This document shows positions 1 through 10,644 of a DNA stretch of 64,000 nucleotides, in pieces. This DNA comes from Apostichopus japonicus. Taxonomy: Eukaryota; Echinodermata; Holothuroidea; Aspidochirotida; Stichopodidae. A program made the position numbers and the translations under genes. Under the pieces are notes generated by a model. It had not been told where the DNA came from and made no database searches. It worked only from the letters and a program-made list of their open reading frames with translations. The stretch is taken from contig NC_092577.1 in assembly GCF_037975245.1 (NCBI RefSeq), positions 22,408,398 through 22,472,397 on the forward strand. Reading direction: 5' to 3'. Positions within the stretch are counted from its first letter, which is position 1. The number at the start of each line of letters is the position of its first letter.

Positions 1-64
1 TACTAGGTCCCACCCCTCGGGCCTCCCACCATCGGGCAGTGCCACTCGGTGCATAGGTTGGGGG

Positions 65-145
65 GAGACAGGTAAGCGAGGAACGAAGTAAATACTCCAA
101 AACTTACTGGTTTGGATATTTACGAGTGACGAGCTTACCTGTCTC
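65..145. repeat. Long imperfect hairpin
   Basis: A 13-bp perfect arm (gagacaggtaagc at 65-77, gcttacctgtctc at 133-145) encloses a second inner pairing (gtaaatactccaaa with tttggatatttac). The foldback is about 80 nt with a loop of roughly 9 nt. It could be a structured RNA segment or the core of a short inverted-repeat element. Confidence 0.7.
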
Positions 146-340
146 CATTCCCGCCTCCCTCCCCCGAGGGGGGTGGAACACAGCCGGACGGAGGAGCGGT
201 CCGCATTGACTTAACAAAACACCTTCTAGCACAGGCCAAGAGACCTGAGGAAAGGAGGTTCCACTACCGTACGAGCCCCCGTACCATCACCTTTTGTTAC
301 CAGCGAGTTTGTTGCAAAGATAGTTTTATCTTGACCGGCA

Positions 341-388
341 GTAACTTGTAGTAATCGGTAGTAACTTGTAGTATCTCGTAGTAACTTA
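341..388 (+). repeat. Short degenerate tandem repeat (GTAACTTGTAGTA)
   Basis: The words gtaacttgtagtaatcg, gtaacttgtagtatctc and gtaactta follow each other with a period of about 18-20 bp. Function unknown. Confidence 0.6.
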
Positions 389-616
389 GGGCCACTATGA
401 GTGACTTAGGGAAGAGTGTCTTAAAGTGTTTTACATATATATGGAGAAGCGTTATATATATATTTCCTTTATAATGTTGATACTCTTTTTCTTTTGTCTT
501 TCTCCATTAAACACTACGGTGTTCAGGGCCTTGGGCCTAACTTGTAGAGTACCTTCTATTACCTTTTTTAGAGCTAAGGGGTACAGGCGTGGACGGGGTC
601 GTAGAGGGTAGCCCCC

Positions 617-805
617 CTCCCCACAAGAAGGGGAGTACTACCCCTCCCGTTGGAAGCGTCAGAAATTCGATGTTAGGCTAGGAGTCGAGGGGGTAGCCCT
701 CCCATTTGTCGGGAAGGACTACTACTCGACTCCAAGGCAGAGACCACTTTGGAGGGGCTTTGGTCTCATGAGAAGGAAGGTTGGTGACCCGTGAAGCCGG
801 GTCAC
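617..805. repeat. Cluster of four perfect small hairpins
   Basis: Within 190 bp there are four non-overlapping inverted repeats: ctcccc/ggggag (617-622 with 630-635), ggagtcgag/ctcgactcc (681-689 with 725-733), gagacca/tggtctc (740-746 with 761-767), and gtgacccg/cgggtcac (784-791 with 798-805). The density is unusual for this AT-rich window and suggests a structured transcript or element terminus. Confidence 0.6.
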
Positions 806-1289
806 AGAGGGTGCACAGTGTTAAAAGGTTACCAGGACATTCTAGGCCCTTCTCTTTCTCTGTCCACACTCTCTTCCTCGGCCCCCTCTCCACCACCTCT
901 CCTTCCTCTCCTATCTGTACTAGGTCTCCCACTACTAGGGAGCCGCTGGGGTTGGGGAGCAAGTCTAGCATGTCCTGTAGCTACATTCTAAGTCCTGCTA
1001 GCCAGGTATTGATATTTAGCCAAAGAATGGGGGTGAACTGGGAACACACCAGACACGGAACCCTTCTGGAAAAAGTACGGCACTCGGGACAAGGGCAAGT
1101 TCATCCCAGGCCCTCACTGGCCGGAACCTGGAGCAAACAATGCATTTCAGCTGATACCTAGACATGACTGAATGACCCCTAGTTAAGGAAACAACTTCTT
1201 AACAATATGATCGGAGAAGCCCCCCTTCTTTGGGGAGGAAAACAGCTAACAAGGAAGAGATAGGTATAATGTAAACATATACATATAAA

Positions 1290-1628
1290 TGTAATTATAA
1301 AATTACCTTAATATGATATACCCATGTGATATAAAATAATATACACATGTGGTATAAGGATAATTAAATATACACACATGATATAAGGGCAATGCGATAC
1401 TACCTTAACACCGTGCCTCGGCTAGAGGCCCGCGGCTTACAAGGTAACAGAATAGGCATAAGGCCAGCCCACAAAAAGGTGGGGAAAAACCAGGAACGAG
1501 CCTGGGAACAAGGAAGGGACAAGTAATATATATAAGAACGCCATGTTTTGGGAACCCTCGTTACGTCAGGGCGGTATACAGAAATAACTATTACAGACTA
1601 CCAAACATAACATGTACCAATGATTACA
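1290..1628 (-). mobile_element. Candidate 3' LTR of the Ty3-type element
   Basis: On the minus strand the segment begins TGTAATCATTGG directly after a polypurine tract and can end in ATTACA, giving 6-bp inverted ends TGTAAT/ATTACA over 339 bp. A TATA-like run lies inside at about 1525-1545. The inner boundary is well supported by the polypurine tract. The outer boundary is a guess, because the other LTR is missing and no target duplication can be checked. Confidence 0.45.
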
Positions 1629-1641
1629 TCTCTTCTTCTTT
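1629..1641 (-). promoter_or_regulatory. Polypurine tract of the LTR retrotransposon
   Basis: The minus strand reads AAAGAAGAAGAGA immediately before TGTAATC. That is the classic position and composition of the plus-strand DNA primer next to a 3' LTR. It follows the integrase C-terminal region. Confidence 0.6.
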
Positions 1642-2843
1642 ACAGAAATAAAGTTTGTTTAAAAACAAGCAAAAGATTCCAGCCTGGAAAGCACTCAAGA
1701 CGTTTCAATAAGACCACGGGGTTTCTTAATGATCTAGGGCCACTTGCTTTTGTACTACTCCTATTTCATCCCAGGACTGTCCATGTCATGATAGTCTCAC
1801 TGGATCACCTGCAATCACTATGGGTAAGCTTTAAGCATTTGGTCATGATAATACTTCTGCTTTGATTTTTTGACTCCTTTGTGCTTGATAATTTGCCAAT
1901 CTTTGGGTGACAACAGGTCCTCATGCCTTGGAAAATCTGACCTAAGTCTTCTGTTTATTAGCAGCTGGGCAGGTGACCTTCCACATGCCAGTGGAGTACA
2001 CCTCAGAACTACAAGTCCCTTATTAAGGTGTTGTGAACTTTCCTTACACTTTTTGAATACATTCTTAGCTGTTTCAACAGACCGTTCAATAAAGCTATTT
2101 GACTTTGCATAGTTAGGGCTTGAAGTACAATGCTGAAAATGCCATTCTTTAGCAAACTGTTGAAACTCCCTACTACAAAATGGGGCCATTATCACTGAAA
2201 AGAGTTTCTGGGATCCAATGACGCCCAAACAAACTCTTCAGTTTGGCTATCACTGCACTACTTGTGGTTGATGTTAGGCTTCTGGGTAATTTGAGTAGTA
2301 ATCCGTTTACAACAGATATTCCTTACCCTCCCACATGAATAAGTCTGCACCCACTTTTTGCCAGGGTAACGCTCATACCTTATAGGGTAACAATGGTTCC
2401 CTTTGCTGTTTGTTCTGGAATTTTTGGCAAGTTTCACATTTTTTCACCATTTCGGATATGTCTGTGTTCATACCCGGCCAGTATAGGGCCTCACGTACAC
2501 GGGATTTGCACTTCTCAATGCCTTGATGCCCTTCATCAGCGACTGCGGTACAACAATTCTCTTCCCTTTAAACACCACTCCATCAATAACACTGAGTTCA
2601 TTTTGAATGGTCCAATATGGCCTGACTAACATAGCACACTCATTTTTACTTAAGGGCCATCCATTGATGCACATGATAGCAAGAGACTTTGTTTCATCTG
2701 ACAATGACTCGGTTTTAATCTGATTGAGCCTATTGGAGGAGAGCGGTATGGTCTCTGTGATCACATATGTCAGATACTCCTTCACATTTTGTTCCATGGG
2801 ATGCTGTATGATCAGTTGCCCTTGAAAGGGTATCTGCTGCATA

Positions 2844-2855
2844 CATAAATTTACC
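2844..2855. repeat. Target-site duplication of LINE A (left)
   Basis: cataaatttacc here matches cataatttacc at 3794-3804 on the other side of the LINE, with one A lost. Both copies continue the Ty3 RNase H coding sequence, which confirms them as the insertion target. Confidence 0.75.
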
Positions 2856-3793
2856 AAAGAAGAGGCTGGGCCACATGTTCTGCTGAACGTGGCCCCCTCT
2901 GTGTTATACCCACCATTGTTTCGTTCAATGCTCGCACCTGTGTACCCGTCGGCTTGCCGGACCGCCATCTCTCCACATGTGTGGCGGTCTGTGTGTTGAA
3001 AGTCACTAGATAGCCGTCTCCGGGACTTGGCGTGGAGGATTGCAATGGGGTCCTCATCACTATCCATTTTTGCCTAGCCAGGTGGCGATTAGGTGATGGG
3101 ATTTGTCCCCGTGTGGGCTGTAAAGCCATCGAGACTGTGCAACACCTTTTGCTGGAGTGTCCATTTGTCCGGTTGGTGTGGGATTGGTTTCACGCCTTCG
3201 TTATTGGTTGCACACAGTGGGCCATTAGTAGTGATTTTGTTTTGTATGGTTTGTTGCCCCCTGTGTGCCCAACCTGGGTTAGGGATCTGCTGTTGTTGTT
3301 TGCCGCTGTCATCAGGAGACAAATCTGGAACAGCAGATGCCGCCTAGTTTTCGATGGGGACGTCTGGAGAGCAGAGGATGTTGTACCCCTCGTGCAAAGT
3401 GACATCAGGTTGCGCATGGAGGCGGACCATGCACGGCTTCCCGACACTGCCTTACGTAGACGCTGGCGCAAGCCTGTCGTCTACTATCGGGACGGCGTTC
3501 CCGGATGAAATTTGGAGTGAGTTAGTTGGTAGGTGTGGGGGTTGTGTGGTCGTTATATAATATTGGTCGCTTTTATTTTTACTGTTTGTGGTTTGGGGTT
3601 GGGTTTTTGGGACCGGTTTGTAGTGTTTTATTTCTTTTGCTTCTGTTGGCTTTTGGGTCCGTGTCCTTTTCGCGTCACGTTAAACGCTGCGTTAGTGAGA
3701 GATTGATGGGTTTCACTTGTTGTTTTACAGACTGGGATTGTTTTTGTTTCTGTTGACCTTTGGTCCGTGTCCAATTTCTTAGCACGTAAAAAG
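2856..3793 (+). mobile_element. 5'-truncated LINE (family A): ORF2 C-terminus and 3' UTR
   Basis: The plus frame to 3508 encodes the end of a LINE ORF2: a CPRVGC...HLLLECPF zinc-binding (zf-RVT type) region, then a conserved tail ending in RWRKPVVYYRDGVPG and a stop at 3506-3508. An upstream piece (about 2860-3030) is in another frame, so at least one frameshift exists. The 3' UTR (3509-3793) ends in CACGTAAAAAG. The insert splits the Ty3 RNase H between PGKL and GKFMYAADTLSRA. It is flanked by cataaatttacc (2844-2855) and cataatttacc (3794-3804), a near-perfect target duplication. Confidence 0.85.
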
Positions 3794-5375
3794 CATAATT
3801 TACCTGGTGTGTAAAATGCATCTACATCATACTTCTGCAGCCTAATTAACATTCTTTGAATTCTCAGAGGACAATCATTTCAAACAGTGGCACTAGTGGT
3901 TTGTGATCAGTCTCCACGCTTACTTTTTGCCCATAGATAAATTGGTGAAAACGTTCAAATGCATTCGTAATTGCCAATAGCCCTTTCTCTATTTGAACAT
4001 ATTTTGTTTCTGCCTCCGTCATTGCCCTTGAGGCATATGAGACGGGTTGCCAACTGTCAAACTTTTGTAGTAGTACTGCGCCTAACCCTGAACTTGACGC
4101 ATCAGAAGATATTATTACCTTGACTAGGATCATAGAACTTAGGCACTGGTTCTGTAGAAAGCAGTTCTTTCAAGTCAGGCAGGCTTGCTCCTGTATTGGC
4201 GTCCAGTCCCACTCTATCTTTTTGTGTAATAATATCCTAAGAGATGGAAGTTTTTGTGGACAAATCAGGAATAAATTTGGCCAAGTAGTTGACCATGCCT
4301 AGTAGCCTTTGGAGATCTTTCTTACACTTACGCCTTAGCATATTTCTTATCGCAGACACCTTTTCTGGGTCTGGACCAATCCCATCGCCAGAGAGACTGT
4401 CTCCAATGAACTTCAGTCGTGTTTGTCCTAACTGACACTTCTCCCGATTAAGTTTCAGGTTTACTTTCCTTGTGACTTCTAACACTTCTTTTAGACGGGA
4501 GTCATGCTCCTATTTTGTGTTGCCGCATAGTATGATATCATATATAGAGGTATTTACACCACTTATACCGGAATAGTGAACTGACTGTTTTGTGGTAAAC
4601 CTCTGGTGCTGAAATCACACCGAATGGTAATCGCAGGAAGGGATACCTTCCAAATGGTGTTATAAACGTGCAGTTATTACTGCTACTCTCGTCAAGTCGC
4701 AACTGCTAAATCCTGACGACGCATCAAGTTTACTAACAAATTTAGCATAGGCAAATTCAGCCATTCTTTCCTCACGAGATGGCAACTTAAAATGTTCCCT
4801 CTGGATTTGTTTCTTTAGATCCCTGTGATCCAGGCAAACCCTTATCTGTAGGTTCATCTATCTTTTCAATTACATGTTGGGATTCCATTCTATCTATCTC
4901 TTTCTCAACTTCATTCCTGATTTTGAAAGGAACCTTTCTACATGCATGAAATACTGGCTGAGTATTTTCCTTAAGTTTCATTTCATGTACACCTAGGAGA
5001 CATCCCAAAACCTGGAATACGTCCTTGTACTCCTCTAATAACTCCTGATAGTTTGAATCCGCAACTTCTATTGACAAGACTCTCTTAACTGTTTTTACTT
5101 TGTCACATGTTCATAGACCTAAGATGGGCTGTACCTCCTGAGGTACCACTACGAATGATGTATACACAGTAACATTCCTATACTGTACAGTAGCCATACA
5201 CTTACCAAGATTTGGAATCTCAGTCACACCATAACCTTTAATCTTAGTGTTCGTTTTATGTAGCTTGAATTTACCCTTAAGCATACCAAACTCTTTCTTA
5301 GGTAATACATTAACCGTAGGTGTTCATTAATAATGGGTCAATAAGCCAACTGTACAGCAAACTTCTCTACTGGGT

Positions 5376-5570
5376 GCTTTTTACGTGATCCGCCATGCGG
5401 GATACAAAACGTCTGGACCAAACGGCACTACCGAACCATCCCATTGTGAAAAACGAAACCCAGGTCAAGCGAGCCAAAAAACAACATACGCCCGCCGACC
5501 TGCAGCGACGAAAAACGCCCAACAGAAACATTCCAAAAACTACAAAAGGACGACCCGCACGCAGCTGGGT
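5376..5570 (-). mobile_element. 3' tail of LINE family B
   Basis: The segment closely matches the 3' non-coding end of the copy at 39604-39780 (shared words include ccaaacggcacta, aaccatcccatt and aggtcaagcgagcc). It ends on the minus strand in CACGTAAAAAGCAC. It retains only about 195 bp, so it is strongly 5'-truncated. It separates the Ty3 protease remnant from the rve transposase remnant. A short ctgggt word on both sides may be the target duplication. Confidence 0.7.
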
Positions 5571-5760
5571 TACACACATCAAGCACCAAGTCATCCTCAA
5601 GACTGCACAACTCTTCATAAAAGAGGCAAGTTACATCCTTGTGTACATCCCTCCAAAGACGTTCAATACGCTCATTATGAACAGCTCTCCAGTAAGGTGG
5701 CTCCCAAGGCTTAGTCCACGCAGAGAGGTCATAAGCAGGGCAACATCTATGTTCCACCAT
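5571..5760 (-). pseudogene. rve-type transposase fragment, C-terminal piece
   Basis: The minus strand encodes AVHNERIERLWRDVHKDVT followed by LFYEELCSLEDD. The HNxRIERLWRDV motif with the C-terminal L-F-Y-x-L-E pattern is typical of rve/integrase-core transposase-like proteins common in fish and marine invertebrate genomes. It continues in the segment at 7600-7730, beyond the inserted half-LINE. It is truncated at the LINE B boundary. Confidence 0.7.
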
Positions 5761-5770
5761 AGTCACTGCG
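5761..5770. repeat. Target-site duplication of half-LINE copy 1
   Basis: agtcactgcg at 5761-5770 is repeated perfectly at 7590-7599 directly after the element's 3' end. Removing the element and one copy rejoins the rve transposase coding strand. Confidence 0.9.
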
Positions 5771-7589
5771 GGTTCGTAGTTGGTTTTCGTGGAGTGCGGA
5801 CGTGTTTTCGGCTGTTCGCCACTTTTCGTTGACCACACTCTGTGTTTTTTACGTTGGCCTTTCAATAGTTTGTAGTTTGTTTAGTGTAGTTTTGGCTTTG
5901 TTTCGTGTTTTTAGTAGGTGCATGGCTTGACACACCCCTAGCTGTCACGGCGGTTCGCCGTGACAGCAAAATCGTATTGTTGAGTTTTTCGGGGGCGCGG
6001 CTAAGGTCGTCCACGGACAAGTTTTTTTCACTTTTGCGTTCTGTTGGTTTAAAGCTCCCTGGAGAGGTTGACGCGCTTCAGCGTAAACCTCTCCGGGGTA
6101 TGAATTGTCTTCATGTTAGATTCACCTCGGAGGCTGCCCGCGTCCGAGGCGTCCATGTGTTGGAGGGAGTTGAGGGACTGAAGGTTACACCGTATTACAG
6201 TTCGGTGTGGATGAGTCCTCTACCTCCCTGTGGACATGTCTGAACAGGTTCTTGTGCGGACACTGGGGCGTTTTGGGAAAGTGACCGGCTACGAGGAGCC
6301 GGAATTCCTTGAATGTAAGGGTGGCAACACCGGGACTAGACGAGTAAGAGTTGAGCTCAAAACCGATATCCCCTCTACCTTGTGGGCTAATGGGCACAGG
6401 GCCCACATTGCATACCCGGGCCAGCCTCGCACTTGTTGTAGGTGTGGGCTAGAAGGGCTGAGGCTAGGTTGTGCCCCAACAAGTGGTGTAGCCGCTGCTT
6501 AAAGGGGATATCGAGTGTAAAGGGGATATCGTTTGCAACTCGTGTGGGAAAACGGGTCATCTCGCCCGTTTATGCCCAGACCGCTCATACGCCGCGAGAG
6601 TGGCTACGAGCGTGGTTGAAGCGGTCCCTGTCCCGGCATCTGACACCGTACCACCTGATGCTCCTGTCATCGCTCCAGTGTCCGACACTAGCGCTCCGGT
6701 GGAGGCTTTGTTCCCCCTTTCGTGTCCGACCTCTCTCCTGATCGAACTTGCCAAGACTGCCAGCCTGCCCACTGAGGCAGAGCAGGACAAAACGGCGGAG
6801 ATGGTTCTAGCGGAGTGGCATGCGGCGCAGGATGCCGCTTGTACTGGTTCACCGGTAGCTACGCCCGCTATCGGTGATATTAGTTGGGCCCCGAGTCAAA
6901 CGGCCCAAGAGACATTAAGTGGCCCAGATTCTGACTCGCCAATGGAGAACTGCAGTACAGCCTTATTCGTTGTGGCTAAGGAGTCCTCCGATTGGTTTGA
7001 TGAGACGAAACAGGCCACTGATCTCATTGACTCGAGTGGCCCTTCCACTCTACCCGCAGCCGCTTCCGCTATGCCGGACACGATGGCCGCTAGTGGACCT
7101 CCTGTTCCTGACAGGGAGATCCACTCGATCACGGTTGACGAGGAGCTAAGAAATCTGCTTGCTCGTAAGAAAAGGGGGAACACTGCTAGGGGCCTGAAAA
7201 GACGCATATTGGGAAAACTTTGGAGGTAATGCGCAGGCCTGTTGTCTGCTGTCGGGACGGCGTACCCAGGATGAGGTTTGAGTGAGTTACTTCTTAGGTG
7301 TGGGGGTGTGGTCGTTGCATAATGTGGGCCGGGGGGGGGGGGTCTGTTTGTGGTTTGGGGTTGGCTTTTTGGGGCTGCTTTGTAGAGCTTTGTTGTTTTG
7401 GTTCTGTTAGCCTTTTGGTCCTTGTCCTTTTCACGTTACGTTGAACGCTGCATTGTATACGTTTGTGGGTTGGTGAGAGGTTTCTGTTTGTGGGTTTTTG
7501 GTTGGTCTTGGTGGTTGTTTAACAGACTGGGATTGTTTTTTATTTTCTTGACCTTTGGTCCGTGTCCGTTTTCTTTGCACGTAAAAATC
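5771..7589 (+). mobile_element. Half-LINE copy 1: ORF1-only non-autonomous LINE
   Basis: The element has a 5' UTR (to about 5900) matching copy 2 at 56035-56180. It carries a gag-like ORF1 (about 5905-7229, stop 7227-7229), then directly a 3' UTR (7230-7589) matching the 3' UTR of the LINE at 3509-3793. All of ORF2 is missing except about 40 nt of its last codons (gcgcaggcctgt...). It ends CACGTAAAAATC and is flanked by a perfect 10-bp target duplication. This mirrors the mammalian HAL1 ('half-L1') architecture. The length is 1819 bp against about 1832 bp for copy 2. Confidence 0.85.
5905..7229 (+). pseudogene. LINE ORF1 (gag-like, zinc knuckle) pseudogene
   Basis: ORF1 is the nucleic-acid-binding chaperone of many LINEs. 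Three frame segments cover the family's domains: an N-terminal part to 6243 (LLRSVGLKLPGEVDALQRK), a middle part from 6230 (VLVRTLGRFGKVTGYEEPEF), and a C-terminal acidic, Thr/Ala/Pro-rich part from 6600 to 7229. The zinc-knuckle stretch near 6430-6590 is scrambled by a frameshift and a local duplication (gtgtaaaggggatatcg twice), so the CCHC motifs are lost. Compare the open copy at 54721-55920. Confidence 0.8.
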
Positions 7590-7599
7590 AGTCACTGCG

Positions 7600-7730
7600 C
7601 ACTCTTCATGGCACCCCATAATCCTTGATACCATTTACGAAATGCCTAAGAACAGTGTTGGACTCTTGGCATCACAAACTGTCTCACAAGCTAGATACGG
7701 CACTAGTCTTGAAAATCCATCAATACATGA
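7600..7730 (-). pseudogene. rve-type transposase fragment, N-terminal piece
   Basis: The minus strand reads DGFSRLVPYLACET, the usual first-Asp region of an rve core (consensus DGYSR), followed by a stop (TAA) and degraded sequence up to the half-LINE target duplication. It joins the piece at 5571-5760, giving a split, decayed relic of one transposase gene. Confidence 0.6.
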
Positions 7731-7734
7731 CATA

Positions 7735-7784
7735 CATGCATGCATACATACATACATACATACATACATACATACATACATACT
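7735..7784 (+). repeat. (CATA)n microsatellite
   Basis: About twelve CATA units in a row, with two CATG variants at the start. The encoded HTYIHTYI peptides are artefacts of the repeat. Confidence 0.95.
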
Positions 7785-7862
7785 CATGTTGTGGGCCTAA
7801 TGGAGACTTTCCCTGTGGAGACAACTTCTGAGACTCCCATCATCCTCATCAAACATACCCTT

Positions 7863-8093
7863 TGGAGACTTCATTACACAAGTTGGTATTGGAATGCAGT
7901 TCAGTACCATCCTTATGAATCACCATTCCTTCAGGAGACTAGTTTACATAAGTTGGTATTAGACTGCAGATCAGTACCATCCTAATGAATCATCCTTCCT
8001 TCTGGAGACAAGTTTACATAAGTTGGTATTGGACTGCACTTCAGTACCATCTTTATGAATCATCCTTCCTTCTGGAGACCACTTTATACATTC
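7863..8093 (+). repeat. 70-bp tandem repeat, about 3.3 units
   Basis: Units start with GGAGAC at 7863, 7934, 8004 and 8074 (period 70-71 bp) and share AAGTTGGTATT, CAGTACCATC and ATGAATCA blocks. A more diverged unit precedes them from about 7802. No coding potential. Confidence 0.9.
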
Positions 8094-9882
8094 TCAAAAA
8101 CCAAACCTTCCAAATGCTGTAATACACAACCTTGCTTGGGTTAAAGTCCAGTACTGTTCTTATATTTTATATTACCCCTTGTAAGCCTATAATGACTGCA
8201 TTGTAAATTTCACAAGGGAATTATCAAGAAAAATACAGTTGGCCATGCTTAAATTTTTACAAGAGTTATTACTTTTTTACATGTATTCATTCCCACTTCT
8301 CCAGTAGACAAGCCAAGTGAAGCTTTCATAGAAGTTTTAGTTTATCTCAAACAACAAAGTTCAGTTTTTAACTACAGTTTATTGCCCTGATCATCCGGCA
8401 TATTCTCTCAGGTCCTTCAACAGAAATGCATACAAATATGAAAAGGGACAGACATTATATGAACACCATTTATTTAAAACAAGTAAACATTACAACATGT
8501 TCAATTAATGTTAAGAAATGTTCAAATTATTTGTAAAAAATTTTAAGCAAGTTTCAACTTACAACTAGTAACATAATAACAGTAATACTGACAACACAAC
8601 ATGGGCTGAATCAATGTACAGAAGTAAAATGACAGTGGACACCATTTTCTTTTTTACTGTATTAGAGATAAGAAAATAGAATGCAAATATGTACTTTGGT
8701 CTTGATAATGGAAGATGATTTCCATCATGTTTGCATTGGTGTATTAGTTGCATCAAAACTGAAATATCTTCACTGTTGCTAACCTTTCACTGAATATAAC
8801 AAGAAGGAGCACATGCACTAGTACAGCAAATATGAACCAAGATAATTTCCGATGTCCGAAATTACCAGGTACTTGGCATCTGGAATATTTTCTTCTTCAC
8901 ATTTGTTTTACACGTGGTTAACATCTCAAATCTTTTTCACCCACCCTCTGACTCTCAAAGATTAGCAGCTGTACGAATTGGAACATAAATGAATTCTGCT
9001 ATTTATTCTCCTTGATGAAACTAAGCCATGTAATACTGTCAACAGTAACATTAAAAGGGAAAGCCATTTGTTTAACTTGATAACACAACCAAAATACAAA
9101 CAAAGTATGATTTCAAAATGACCCAGAAATGAAGCTTTTTAGCTCAGTTTATTGAGTTTCAACAAACACCTGCTTTAAAACATACAAATATTGAACACAA
9201 AAAGGTAATTTTAAGAAGATCATGTCTCTTTTTTGATAACTGATATTGCCTGTCCTTTACTCTCAAAATAACTTTGTTCTTGTCAACATATACTGTTAAA
9301 TAGCCTCTCAAAGAAGTTTTTAAAATTTTCTTATAAATGAAGCACTTAAGCTAAACTGATTTTGAAGTTTGGTTTGTGACTAAAATCTCAGTTCCTAAAA
9401 ACAACTAACAGACATTTGCTATCGGAAGTAAAGAACTGTTAAACACAAAAAATTCATTCAAATAAAACCCTTTAACTTTTCTTTTGCACACTGTTCTTTG
9501 CTTGTACAAATACATCTGACTGACCTGATGCAGTAGGCATATCCACCAGGAAATCTCCTCACTTTTGTATCAGATTTGTATCTCTTTTTGATCTCATTTC
9601 CTAATAACCACACTAAACAAACATTTCTATCAGAAACACATTTACATTTAACACAAACAGGTCATTTGGGTAAAATCATTCCATTTTTTGGGCATTATTG
9701 ACCTGATACAGCAGGGTTTTCAGTCGGAAACTGTTCTCCCTTTAATGTGCTTGAAACCCTATATTCCTTTCCTTGTAATCTTACCATCTTACCTTACAAC
9801 ATCTTACCTTTAAACATATTCTTTATATTGTAGGGAGAGCAGGAGTGATATCTGTCAGGGACCATATGCAGCAGGAACTGAC
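8094..9882. other. AT-rich segment with no gene seen
   Basis: No splice-bounded or conserved reading frame was recognised. Since it lies directly downstream of the last Myb-like exon of the minus-strand gene at 9883-18228, part of it may be that gene's 3' UTR or 3' flank. Confidence 0.4.
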
Positions 9883-10105
9883 TTAAATTCCTTTTGCCAA
9901 TCTTACAATTTGGTTCCGGACATAGTCTTTTACGTTGTCAGGAGTCCTTCTGGCGAGACATGGAAATTTTTCAACAGCAGACCTGCAGGCATCTCTGCCA
10001 GGGTTTTTTCCTTGCCTTATGTTCTTTTGAAAATGCTTGAAGATGGTCTTTTTTCCTCAGTTGTCCAAGGGACTTTTTTCTTTTGCTTTCGGAAAAGTCG
10101 TTTAC
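9883..10105 (-). pseudogene. Last exon: Myb/SANT-like domain
   Basis: The acceptor CTCCTGCAG precedes 10105. The exon encodes a basic stretch and VPWTTEEK, then (shifted frame) HLQAFSKEHKA, then (shifted again) NPGRDACRSA...RRTPDNVKDYVRNQI and a TAA at 9883-9885. The pattern W-T-x-E-E ... PG-x-x-x-C ... R-T-x-x-x-V-K-x-Y-V-x-N is the C-terminal Myb-like domain of this protein family. Both frameshifts fall in A-rich runs (gaaaaaaga and ggaaaaaaccc). It probably binds DNA. The exon at 26909-26692 is the intact-frame counterpart in the neighbouring paralogue. Confidence 0.65.
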
Positions 10106-10644
10106 CTGCAGGAGGTAATAGTAAAACGCAAAGTTTATGTAACCTGCTGAAACTCTTTAATGAATAAAAAACATTTTCTGTGAACTTGCTTCCTTCCCTC
10201 TAGTGCTTTTTAAATGATAAATATATATACACATCCACTAACGAGTAATTATAGGTTCTTCTAAAATGCTATAACCAGGGCTTCTCTTTCACAACACTTC
10301 CTTGTCGGTATGTATGACATAAAAAGTTTGACTAGATATACCTGATGCACACTGGAATTTGTCAACTCTTTTAAGTATGCCTTCAATCACAAAATTACAA
10401 ATTCACAACAAAACAAGCACAATGATGTTGCAAAAGCCTAGCTAAGATGTGAATTGTCAGTCATGGCAGAAGTGGGGGCCATCTTGGACTCCAGTTAGTT
10501 CCAAACAGGAACCCTTGGCTGGATAATACTCATATAGGCGATGGAATCCAGCGGGGATTTGAAAGTCCTTGACACTATCGAAGTTGGAGTGACTGCATGT
10601 TGGCATATAGTGCAGAAAGACTTGCATTGAGAAGGGTACCTGAC

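Larger units (their letters stand above)
1..1289. other. GC-rich unassigned segment with many hairpins
   Basis: No gene is supported here. Short open frames at 426-611 and 781-1161 have low-complexity, non-conserved-looking products. The segment is richer in GC than most of the window and carries several perfect inverted repeats (listed separately) plus short tandem words near 341-388. It lies downstream (in minus-strand sense) of the Ty3-type element, so it may be the host sequence that flanked that element or another element's non-coding part. I could not assign it to a family. Confidence 0.5.
1642..5370 (-). pseudogene. Ty3/gypsy-type retrotransposon pol relic
   Basis: Read on the minus strand, the fragments fall in pol order. 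The protease C-terminus (about 5310-5100) has a VVVPQEVQPILGL-like end. Reverse transcriptase follows from about 5077 to 4240, with the LDHRDLKK and FVSKLDASSGF regions and the NREKCQLGQTRLKFIG thumb. RNase H is at 4133-3800, with the SSDASSSGLGAVLLQ start, TDHKPL and the AADTLSRA end. The integrase core is at about 2228-1818, with a SSPNYAKSN-type motif, and a C-terminal GDPVRL remnant runs to about 1650. The protease DTGA catalytic site is replaced by an indel. Multiple frameshifts and stops break it, gag is absent, and a LINE interrupts it within the RNase H end. Non-functional. Confidence 0.85.

Noticed and set aside
781..1161. Plus-strand 126-codon frame
   Set aside because: Overlapped by another open frame on each strand, low complexity, no motif. 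GC-rich sequence has few stops by chance.
5395..5832. Plus-strand 145-codon frame
   Set aside because: It is the antisense of the LINE B tail, the rve transposase piece and the half-LINE 5' end.
7863..8093. Regular 70-bp repeat considered as CRISPR
   Set aside because: Whole units are tandem, without distinct repeat and spacer parts, and the genome is eukaryotic.
9910..10167. Plus-strand 85-codon frame
   Set aside because: Antisense of the Myb-like last exon, which has conserved residues and a splice acceptor on the minus strand.
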